Below are positions 33,567 through 44,033 of a DNA stretch of 64,000 bases, in pieces (positions within the stretch are counted from its first letter, which is position 1; every line of letters starts with the position of its first letter). The notes beneath the pieces are model-generated. The model searched no databases, was not told the origin of the DNA, and saw only the letters and a list, made by a program, of their open reading frames with translations. This DNA comes from Thalassia testudinum. Taxonomy: Eukaryota > Streptophyta > Magnoliopsida > Alismatales > Hydrocharitaceae. The position numbers were made by a program, and so were the translations under genes. The stretch is from NCBI GenBank assembly GCA_037157565.1, contig JAZHRO010000002.1, positions 72,003,001 through 72,067,000 of the forward strand, given 5' to 3'.

Positions 33567-36277
33567 TGATAGGAACACCATCATGAGCCATAATTATCTC
33601 AATTTGATCTGATTAAGTCATTAAATGCTTCTACATAAACTCCAGAAGGCCATAATTTATTGCATAATCATTATGAGGGAAAGACAAGAAACCAGGGTTA
33701 AAACTATAATTTTACCATCATATCTTAAATGCAGAATAACCACGAGTCTTCTCAGGGGTTAATTAAGGGTCAAATGATCCTAAAAGGCATACATGTGGGT
33801 TAGAACAGATAGAAAAGGGTTTGCGTGTGCTTTTGAGAATTAAATGACTTCTGAAACCCTAAAAATAGACCTGCTTAATTAACTGAGGTTCTGGTAAGGA
33901 TAAAATTTACCTAAACCCTCTAAACTTTATAGAAAAATATTCTCTAGGGTCTGGTACCTTCAATTTCACCATCAGAACCCATCTTGACCCAAAATAGAGT
34001 ATCAGACTGACATTTGCCCTAATTTGAGTTTTTGCATAAATTACCTAGTCAAACGAGGTCAAAACCAAAATCCAACTTTACCATTGGATTTCTTAGGACC
34101 AAATTAGGTTTTTGCCAAAATTTAGGCCCAATCTAAGATTATCTTGACCTAATTTGCAACTTGGTCCTGTCTAATCACACATATTCCCTTAACTTTCAAA
34201 ATTCTTACAAAAAGCCCCTAACTTTTTCATCATTTTCACAAATAGGTCCTTTCCGCCATTAATCTATTCCTACAAACTCTGGTGACCTAAAATTGGTAAG
34301 TTCTCCTTGATTCCTTGACGAATCCTTCTTAGATTTAAAAGGGAAGTTTGTCAAGGAATTCCCTTTCTTTTGAGCCAATTCCCACACCCTAAAACCTTCC
34401 CAATCTCATGCAAATGCATGAGAGATTAGGGTATCCTAAAAATCTCATCTCCGGCGAAGCTTTCCAAGCTTGGGAAGCTTGCTTCCCAAGCTCAAAACTC
34501 CCTCTGAAGGCCTACAAAAAGACCTTCAGATCAAACCATTCTCCCCACGCTCGAATTTGGCCTTGAACACCTCCAATTCCTCTTCTCTCTCTTGGCCGAA
34601 TTGCTCCTCGACATCCGACGACCTCCTCCGTCTCTATTCTTCCTCCGTTCGTAATATTGGCGACGGAGCTATCTTCCTCATCTTCTTCTGTGTCGAGCCG
34701 TACCCGCCGATGCCCCTTTCGTCTTCCTCACCATTTCCCATCCACCAGAGCAGCTTCCTTCTCCGGTGCCGGCCATACCGCAACCGGCGCCATCTCCTCT
34801 CTCCTTCGTCCACTACCACTCTCAACCGACTCCTTAGCTTCTCATCATGCCAGCATATCCAACACACCGCTCTGACCCCCGTATAACCGTCCGCGACTCC
34901 ATCTTCCATCTCTTCGGTAGAACTCCGGTGAGCCCTAGCATCTTCCACATACTGCCAAATCGGCTGCTCCCGCACTCCACACCTCCTTCTCGACCTCAGG
35001 AGCAAAAGCCCTAACTTTGTTAGGACGATTGCCCCTCCGAACCCTCCCCTAACACCACCACCTTCACATGCACAATCTGACTTCGCCCCATACACACAAA
35101 CCACGCCACACCACGCCGACCCCCTCATCAAGTTCGCCATGCTCCGGTGATCGTTCCTAAGCTTTCTGATGCGGCTAAAAGGCCTTAATTTTGATTTCAG
35201 GTACCAGCCCCTTCATTAAAGCTAAGCTTCGAGCAAGCTTCAAGCTTGCTCCAGGGCATCTTAACTCTAGGTTTTAGGTCCAGGCATGCGGATTCGTCAT
35301 ACACACATGCCCAGGTCTCCAATTGAGAGAGATACCCTCAACAGCTGACCCAATTGAGGAAGAGTTCCACTACAGCCATGCGCGAAGAGAAGGGGGACAA
35401 CATAGTCCCACCTCAAAAGATTTAGAAGTGGTGCTATCACATAAATTGATTTTGTGATAGAGGCTTATCGCCTCAAATCATAAGGGGTGTGTCCCTCACA
35501 CCCCTCACGTGCCTCGTCTGCGACACGCTCCCTACGGACCTGGTGCAGATCCAATTACCTGCCTAAGCCCTGTATACTCCTCAGCTGCGATCCACGCCGA
35601 CAACCCTGAACCCAGGTGCACTCTAGGTCCGATTACCCGAATACCCGGTACTGTTGAAGGCTCTGGGAGAGCGTGACCCAAGGAGAGAAAGAGAGGAGAA
35701 TCTACATGAGGTAGGGGAGGGTTTTTCTCTCTGGGAAGTTGGCTAACACTTAGCCAAATCTAAAAAACCCTTCCCCTGTGCTTAAGAAGAAGAGCAGAGA
35801 AAGAACAAGAGAGAAAGCAGAGAAAGAAAGAAGAGGAAAATAAGAGCCATACAAGAATAGAGAAAGAAGAAAGAAGTAGAAGGAAAGTAAGAGAAAAAGA
35901 AAAGAAGAATCAGAACACTGTAGAATCAGATGTTTAAGACATTTGATCCTATCATCAGACGGCTGACTTAAGTTTATTTCATTCATAGCTATTGAGTTTC
36001 ACTTGCTATTATTGTAGGGAGTAATTGGTGATTCATATCACCATTTTACTCAATTCTTTTTGCAGTTTGACACTTGATATTATTGCTAGATTATTTTGAG
36101 TCAATTTCTGATCATAATTTCTTATCTCTATTGTTTAAATTGCAATCTTGAGAATTGAATTCCTATTTGCTCCCAGCGATCGACCTTGGACTTTTTCGAG
36201 TATAAATTTTATCTATTTTTCACGAGATTTCGACTATACTGTAACGCAACAATTTGAAACCCGATCTCGAGCGAACA
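33567..36277 (+). repeat. Ath-2 3' LTR
   Basis: Starts TGATAGGAACACC and ends near GAGCGAACA, 2711 bases, plus orientation. Has the R/U5 box (36166-36195), the TGGTGAT..ATCACCA hairpin (36026-36043), a purine-rich stretch (35770-35910) and an inverted AGATG..CATCAGAC region (35925-35970). The open frames across 34470-35140 are not conserved in sister LTRs and are not called as genes. Confidence 0.82.
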
Positions 36278-36426
36278 ACCTGCCATCGGAGTGGCTGTTG
36301 TGCGGCTGATCTTCTCCCATGTACCTCGCACAACCACAACAAATCAGATAGAACAAGATAGAATCAAATTAGAATTGTAATCAGTGAAATGAAAATGCAT
36401 GTTGCTCTTCGACAATGGTGCCAAAA
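36278..36426 (-). other. Leader and decayed PBS of element E
   Basis: Minus-orientation leader (CCTGCC..GGAGTGG on plus aligns with NA-A 26850) and a PBS at 36406-36423 with four C-to-T or G-to-A-type differences from the tRNA-Asp complement. It abuts the end of the Ath-2 LTR, suggesting Ath-2 lies inside E's leader; the rest of E is not found in the window. Confidence 0.65.
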
Positions 36427-38990
36427 TGTTTACGTAAAATCGTCACTGTTTAGAAAATGCATCGTAGTATAGTTGACAAAATCGCACGAAACATTTAAAT
36501 TTATAAAGCTCAGAATCAAATTGGAGGCTGAGGTCGTTCGCAGGGAGAAATTATGGTAATTCAATTAACTAATCATAATTTACATCAGAAAGATATGAAA
36601 ATATAATCAAAACTTTTCTCAGAATAAATCAAAATAATATATCACTGAAACCATGTACGAGAGTGCAAAAAGATTGGGTTAAAATGGTGATTTGAATCAC
36701 CAAATTAACCTTTAAGTTTAAGCTCACAATTAATTCAAATAAATGTACAATACTCTTAACCACTTAATAGAGTTAGAACCACTCAAATGCCAGATCAAAC
36801 GATAACAGAAGTAGTTCACAAGGCATAAGGGCCTTGCTTTAAGCCTCACAATAGAGGCATAATAGCAGCACCCAACAGAGCCAAAAGGGCCTCGCATAAA
36901 GCCTTCAGAGGCTAAGTGTTGAGAGAGGGAGAGGGTACGGATCCCAAGGCAAAGCAAAACCCTCCACCCTCTCTCTGATTCTCTTTCTCTTCTTTTCTCA
37001 GAACCAGGCTCAATCAGGTCAGAATATGGGTAATTGGGTCCAAGCTCACTGGGTGTGAGGGTAAGCAAGGGTGCGAGGCTGAGTGCACGGGGGACCCAAC
37101 CCCCCAGTGCCTCGAGTGAATAGTTAAGAAGAGGAAATCAACTTATGCACCTTCGCGAGCCTCTATGTCCCCGATGTGGGACTAAAGATCTACACTTCCT
37201 TCGCGTGAAATCCTCGTGTTCTGCAGCGGAAGTGCTCGAGGAATTGGGGCAACAACTGATTGATGGTAACGCCATCATGAGCCAGAACTAGCTTTAGTTA
37301 GTGAAATCAAGAGACAAATACTCCTACATAGTTGCTTGAGAGCCATAATTCCATACAATCCATTTTGAGAAGAAAACATTAAATAAAGGTTAATTCTGCA
37401 GTTTTAAAATCACATCATGAATGCAGAGTAACCACAGGATTTCCCAGGGGTTAATTTAAGTTCAAATGAGTATAAAAGTCCAATGAGTTGGTCCATACAA
37501 ATAGAAACAGGGTTTCACGCGTTTCGAAAACCAATGTAGCACCCGAAATCCTAATTTCAGAAATGCATGAATTGAAAAGGTTATAGTCATGATAAAATTC
37601 ATCTAAATCTCTTAAAATTCATAGAAAAGTATTTTGAGAGGTTTGGTACCCTTGGTTTGACCATCTGAACCTATTTTGACCTTGAACAGAGTCTCAGACG
37701 GAATTCTGCCCTAATTTGGGTTTCTGCACAAATTACCCAATCAAACTTGGTCAAAACTCAAATATGACTTCACCACTAGATTCATTGGGTCAAAATTAGG
37801 TTTTTACCAAAATTTGGGCCCAATCAAAATCCATCTTGACCTAGTTTGCATTTCAATCCATTAAGTCTCTATTTAATACAGACAAGCCCCTAACTTTCAA
37901 AAATCTTCGCAAATGGGCCCCTAACTTCTTTGTCTTCTTCACAAACACATCCCTGCCACCATTGGAGGTCAAACCGACCTTGACCAAACCAAAACAACAT
38001 CAGATCACCACCAAATCCCACTAAATTTGGTGGGATTGGTGTTCACATTGTAAGGAGTCGTCTGAAGGCAATTTAGGATCCCAAATCATACTAAATAACC
38101 CCAGAGAACCCACGAAATTTGTGGGTGATGATAACGTCATCATCAGTCATATCTAGCTTTAATTAGTCAAAATCCATTAATAAATGCTCCTACATAAACG
38201 CCAAAGGACCGTAATTCACTACACATCCCTTCTGAGAGTTTAACATGAAACTAGAGTTAAAACTACAATTTTACTAGCATATCATGAATGCAGAACAACC
38301 TGGGTTTTCTCAGGGGTTTATTAAAGGTCAAAGATGCATTAAAGTCTAACAAGAGGGTCCGTACAGACAAAAATGGGTTTTCACGTGTTACGAGAATTAA
38401 CAGACATCAAAACCCTAAAAACAGACCCACTTAATTAATTGAGGTTCTGGATAGGATAAAATTCACCTAAACCCTCTAAAAATCATTGAAAAATATTCTC
38501 TGGGGTTTGACATTCTTGATTTGACCATCAGAGCCCAAGTTAACTTAAAATAGTCTCAGATAGACAATTGCCTTAATTTTTCCTTAGGTCCAAATTAGGT
38601 TTGTACAAAAATTTAGGCCCAATCAGAGATCATATTGACCTAGTTTACATTTCAGTCTAATCTGACTCTTTTTATCACAACGCACCACTAGCTTTTTAAA
38701 TTTCTTACAAATGGATCCCTAAGTTTGTCGTCTTCTTTACAATCAGATCCCTCCACCATTATCGCAGAGGAACTCCTACTCCAGCGACCTTCGACTAGGG
38801 ATTTCTCTCTGATTGATTGGCGAATCCCTTCCAAAATTGGAAGGGAGACTCCTGAGAGATTTCCCTACAATTCGAGCCGTATCTTGGGCTCTAATTCTTG
38901 CCCAATTTCTCATGCGAATCGCTTGAAGGATCGTGTCTCCTATTTTGCAAAGCTTCGAAGCTTTCGAAGCTTGGGAAGCTCTCTTGAGAC

Positions 38991-39000
38991 CTATATAAGG
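38991..39000 (+). promoter_or_regulatory. TATA box of L2
   Basis: CTATATAAGG in the U3-R position of the LTR. Confidence 0.5.
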
Positions 39001-40408
39001 ACCCCTGAGGACAAATCATCCTCAGCTACGTTTTGGCCTAAAAACCCTCTTCAAACTCCTTCCTTGGCCATCTCCGACTTAGCTCCAGCGAGCTCCTCCC
39101 TCCGTCATCCTACGGCCTCCCAACAGCCAAATTGGGAGTGCTAAGTTCCTCTCCTCCTTCATCCGCTCCTCAATGACCAACTCAGGGGCTCCTAGATCTC
39201 CCTCTTCCTCGCCGTCACCCTCACAGAGCTTTTTCCTTCTCCGGCACCGGCAATCACACCGACGCCAAATCCACCCTCTTCATCTTTAATCTAGGTCCTA
39301 AACTCTTCCTCTCCTTCCCCAAAATCCTCCTCGACTCTTCTCTTTTAGTTTCAACCCTCGATGCCACCGCCATCCATCTTCGTCTCCACCTCTTGCCGCA
39401 CCTCCGGTGAGGCTCTTCGCACGTTACACACATCCAACCGCCTCGCCACCTACTCCACAACCTTCGCCAAAACACCACAAACAAAACCCCTCACCTATTC
39501 TACTCTCTCAACCATCCAAGCACGCCCCCAAACAACCCACTACCGTACGTCCTACCCCAACTCTGTTCGGCCACCATACACCCTCACATGGCACACCATC
39601 AGCACCCACACATTCGTCGTGGTCCGACGATACTCCTGAGCACTTTTGATTGGGCCGAAGGGTAGTGTTCTTGCTTTTCAGGTTTCTCCCTTCGCTGCCA
39701 TTAACGAAGGAGCTCCAAGCTATTCTTATGGTGCGAGCTCCAGACGCAACCTCCAGGCTATGCGGAATAGCCCTAAGACCACTTCCAGGTGGTCAATTGA
39801 AGCCCCTGCCCTTAGCAGCTATGCCAATCAGAGGAGTCTCCTTGCTGCATACGCACGCGAAGAACAAGCGTGGCATTAGTGCCACATCGTGGGATCAGGA
39901 CCGTGTGGATGCGCATATATTGATTTTGTGCAGAGGGTTGTTTGCCTCAAGCACATCGGGGGTGAGGTGCCCGCACACCGCTCACCTAACCAGACCTGAC
40001 CTATGCCTACTCACTCCTCGGCTACTACCCACTGCTGGTTGCTCTGCACCCGATACTGCTCATACCCGAATACCCGATTGGCTACCCGGTTATCTGAGAA
40101 AGAGAAGAGGAGAGAGAGAGAGAGGGGGGGGGAGGGGAGGGTTTTTGCTCTCTTGTGTTAAGGCGTGGTTGAACACTTAGTCGCTAGGAAGGTTTAAGAA
40201 GGAGGAGGAAACCCTTAGTTGAGCTTGAGAAGAAGAGAAGCAAAAGAGGAGAAATTAAGAAGAAGAGAAAGAGAAAGCAGAGAAGTGAAGAAGAAGCCCT
40301 GCTCTCATGTTGTTAAGTCTACTGGTCATCAGACCAGACGTCTAACTTGGTTGAAAACACTGTAGCATTATTTGAGGCACTGTGCATTTATTTGATTTAT
40401 TGAGTAAT

Positions 40409-41068
40409 TGATATGTGTATGTGATCGTGAAATCGCGATAATGATAGATATGTCGTCATAGGTGTAAAAACACATCGTTTTAAATTTATGAAACCGTCTC
40501 CTAAAAATACAAGAATAATGTCGGGAGTACGGGTCGTCTCATTGGGTGGTAGAGATATCTAAATGGTTTCCAACTTGATCAAGTAAATGAATTTTTATTA
40601 TTTTTATTATTTATATTATTTTTTTATAATAAAAGGAAATAAATAAAACAAACATGAAGACAAATAGGAAGTGAACACGTAAATGCAAATAAGAACTTTA
40701 TTACTAATAGAAAGTCAGAATAACATATAATAACAAGAAGAAGAGAAGAATAATCTCATATAGAAATCCGACGATGTCGTGACGGGGTTGGAGAGTGTCG
40801 TCAACGGTTGTCGATGGAGAATGTGCACGGAGGCGAGAGGTCGCAGAGAGACGTTGTGGAAGTGTAGGAAATGTCCAAGAATCGTCGAGTGACCGAGGGA
40901 CGTCAAGCGGCCGGGCGGAGCCAAGGTCGAGGTTTAAGGTGGTGGTTGTCGAGGAGATGGACGCAATCAAGGAGCGGATGGCAGAGCAAGGAGTAAGATC
41001 GTTGTCACGAGGGGCAGAGGTGCGGAGCGGGAGCTTCATACGTTTGCATGGGAAGGGAAGAAAGAGAG

Positions 41069-41108
<40 letters not shown>

Positions 41109-41943
41109 AGGTTGAGAGATGAATGTGAGGGAGAGACGGAAGAGAGAGATCGGGAGTGGGAGCCGAGATCGAGAGAGGGAGAGAGCGAGAACGAAAAAGC
41201 GGGGATTTAAGAAAAGACTACAGGGTGCATGCCACCGTTGAGTTGTTTCGACGTGGAGAAAATAAGCGGGGAAAAAGAGACCGGGAGAAACAGCGAAGGG
41301 AGAAGGAGGAGGGACCTCGTAGGATTAAAATAAGGGGGGAGTTGTTGGGTGTGGGATTGGGTTATCTGGTGGAGAAAAATCCGATCAAGTTGGAATTTGT
41401 TTGCACGGGAGTAGGTTTAAGGCTTACGTGGGTGAGGGGATAAGGGATTTTGGTAGGAGTTGGTTTTTAGGGAATTTTGAGGTGGAGCAATAAAGAAAAA
41501 ATAGAGGATAAAATAATGTGGGATTTGAAAAGGTTACGTACGTGGAGGGATTTGGTGAAGGAGGTTTTATGTGGGTGGAGTATGGGATTAAGGTACATAG
41601 GAAATGGTTGGGTGGGGATTTATTTAGGAAATTATTTGGTGAGATTTTTGACGGGACTTAGAATGATTTTTTTTTTGTGTAGGAAATTGATTCAACTTTA
41701 TCAAAATAATTTCTTCTGTAAAGCTACAATCAATTTCAAACTTGACACTTGCACACATAAAAAGAAATATCAAGGAATCAGATATAAGTAGCAGTAAAAA
41801 TTATAACTATACCTCTAAAAATGTAATATTTACAAAATATTATAATGTGACTAATATAATCTAATCCAATGTAATGTAAACTATTTTAATCTTAAACTAA
41901 CAATAGTTAGACATAAATTATGCATATAAATATGGATTTATCA
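40409..41943. mobile_element. Unclassified 1.5-kb insertion in L2
   Basis: Interrupts L2 where the sister LTRs are continuous. It begins TGATATGTG and ends GATTTATCA, giving 5-bp inverted termini TGATA/TATCA and an LTR-like TG...CA. Flanks GTAAT and GTATG match only in part. It contains a (GA)n run at 41072-41102 and purine-rich sequence. No known domain; probably a solo LTR of another family. Confidence 0.45.
41072..41102 (+). repeat. (GA)n microsatellite
   Basis: About 15 uninterrupted GA dinucleotides. Confidence 0.9.
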
Positions 41944-42337
41944 GTATGCTTAAGACTAATAATTGGTGATTCAAATTACCATTATTTTGTCTTAAGATAT
42001 TTTTTTGCCTTATCAAACTCTTGATATACTCATGTTCTACATTGAATATCAATTTTGAATAGATATTATTCACTAATAAACATTCTTGGCTTGATTCCTT
42101 TTGCTCATTTATACATTAATCAAGATTAGTGTGTGAATTCCTATTTGCTCCCTGTGTTCAACCTCGGACTTCACTTTTAGATATTCGAGTTATAAATTTT
42201 ATTTGCTTGAGCACATTTGTCTTATACTACAACGCATATCTTAAACAATAACGAATTTGCTGACAACAGTGGTATTTGTGATTCCAAATCTCAATCGATT
42301 AGAGCTTCTTTCCCTGTTTAGAACTCAGTTATGAGCT

Positions 42338-42347
42338 CTATATAAGC
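42338..42347 (+). promoter_or_regulatory. TATA box of L1
   Basis: CTATATAAGC, aligned with the TATA box of L2. Confidence 0.5.
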
Positions 42348-42760
42348 TCTAGAACCTCAAGCCATCCAAAACTAACTCGGTTTAGCCTTGCATCTTCAAA
42401 TACTTCTCCCTCGACCACCTCCGTCGTGGCTCCGGCGACACCTCCTTCTCCAGCTTTCTCGCCCGCTACCACGTACCATAGGTAGCGAGAATCTCCTCCT
42501 CTACTTCCTCTACTGCTCGCAATACCAGCAAGGGCTCTCCAAACCCTTCGTCCTAGCCGTTCTCCCTCATCGGAGGCTTCACCATCTCTAACACCGACCA
42601 ATCAAAGCCGGCGCCGTCTCTCCCCTTTCGTCCTCTAATTAAGTCTCAAACTCTCCCTCTCCTTCTCTAAATCCTCCTCAACTCCTTATTTCCCCAATTC
42701 AACCCACAACCTCCTCTCTTCCCCATCGTCTTCTGTTGAACCCTAGTTCCATCTCTCTTC

Positions 42761-44033
42761 TGTGTTTTGATGCTAACAAAACCATTTTTAAATTCTAATA
42801 TGTTTATGAAGTGATTACAAGTCAAAAGAATCTATGGATGCAGGCAAAAAGATTGCACATAAAGGAAGAAGTTTATTGAAGATTTTTAGTTTTTATTGTA
42901 TCTTAGAATTTTTGTATGTCTCCAAACAAGTAAAATATAATCTAGGTATTAAAATCAAAGTAGAAATAACTAGAATTCAAAATATCATTCAATTACTCGA
43001 TTTTTAACTCAAAGTCTACTCTTTCAAAGCTAAGTCGCCTAGAGTAGATTGGATTTCTCAACTGATTAACACTAATGATCTTTGGTACTTGCTTGGCACA
43101 GGTTTGGACCTAAGTTCCAAACTGTGAACATCAAGTACCGGTACTCATCATGAGTACTGGCATCAAGTGGTCACAGTTTGTGAACTGGGTTTTTGCCTGG
43201 ACTTTACAAGTATCGGTACTCATCATGAGTACCGGTACATGTAGGTCACAGTACCTAAGACTGTGCGTCACAAGTACCGGTACTCACAATGAGTACTGGT
43301 ACCTAGTGATTTGGCTGTACTGACTGTATGTAGCCAGTACCGGTATCAAGAGTTCAGTACCGGTACCAACTAACCGTTGTGACCAATTTGAATGGCTAAT
43401 TTGCAATTAATCTTAATTATAATGTTCCTAAAATACCCCTAACGGCTAGAATTCGTGGGAGAGGTGATTAATGGTCTATATAAGCACTCTTTGAGTGTTG
43501 TTTTAGACACACCTCTAAGAAAAGAAATATACTCTTGCCTACACCTTCAATTCTCCATTTTCAAGCTGAAAGAGAGTTTATTTTGTTGCATATAGTTCAA
43601 GGCATCTCATCATTTGCAACAAATCTTCAAAGGTGATCATATTTTTCTGTAATCAATCATTTGTTTTACGCCTTAGTTTTTCCCGTTAGATTTTATTATA
43701 CTTGTTATAAGATATATTCTTGTTGGAGACTTAGGAAATAGTTGTAAGCTTCTATTTACATTTTGCTTACACCTGTATTTTTATCTTTTCTTCATATCTT
43801 GTAATTGGGTTGAGGTAACCCGTTAATTACCTCTAATATTAGTAAATTGATTCTCTCTGAGTTGAGGGAATCGGGTTAAAAATCCTAAGTTGGGAGACTT
43901 AGGTAGTGGAGTACCCAGGTGAGGGGAACCACCATACATCTTGTGCCTTTTGTGATTTGATTTGTTTTGCAATTTTTATTTCCCACACTATTCATCCCCC
44001 CTTCTAGTGTGCTTGTCATTTACAGATCCTACA
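42761..44033 (+). mobile_element. Copia (SIRE-like) solo LTR
   Basis: Starts TGTGTTTTGATGCTAAC and ends GATCCTACA, 1273 bases, flanked by a perfect 5-bp duplication TCTTC (42756-42760 and 44034-44038). The T/C-rich end with ATCCCCCCTTCTAGTGTGC is characteristic of the U5 end of plant SIRE/Maximus Copia LTRs. It interrupts L1. Holds four inverted-repeat units at 43136-43367. Confidence 0.85.
43136..43367. repeat. Four GTACCGGTACTC inverted-repeat units in Copia LTR
   Basis: Units at 43136-43160, 43210-43238, 43273-43301 and 43337-43367. The first three are built as TACCGGTACTCA..TGAGTACCGGTA with small changes; the fourth is looser. Confidence 0.8.

Larger units (their letters stand above)
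5512..36277 (+). mobile_element. Ath-2: 5'-truncated Athila-like element, interrupted by NA-A/NA-B and D1
   Basis: Similarity to Ath-3 starts abruptly at about 5512, inside the leader. The order is leader hairpin, gag, protease, RT-RNase H, integrase (stop 11193-11195), internal PPT (11481-11495) and 3' UTR to 11604. The 3' UTR resumes at 29723-30173 and 32849-33556, followed by PPT and the 3' LTR 33567-36277. Removing the two insertions gives a 3' UTR of about 1.29 kb, the same length as in Ath-3, NA-A and NA-B, which supports the nesting. Sequence on both sides of each insertion aligns with the intact Ath-3 and NA-B 3' UTRs. Confidence 0.82.
38126..42268 (+). mobile_element. L2: solo LTR inside L1
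   Basis: Starts TGATGATAACGTC and ends GCTGACAACA. Flanks GTGGG (38121-38125) and GTGGT (42269-42273) fit a 5-bp duplication with one change. Discounting the insert at 40409-41943 it is about 2.6 kb. TATA box 38991-39000, R/U5 box 42145-42170, hairpin 41964-41981. The open frames in it (38725-40180) are unconserved. Confidence 0.72.

Noticed and set aside
34470..35140. Overlapping open frames on both strands in the Ath-2 3' LTR, and similar ones at 38725-40180 and 43962-44356
   Set aside because: Located in the U3/R part of LTRs, not shared between copies, no recognisable domain.
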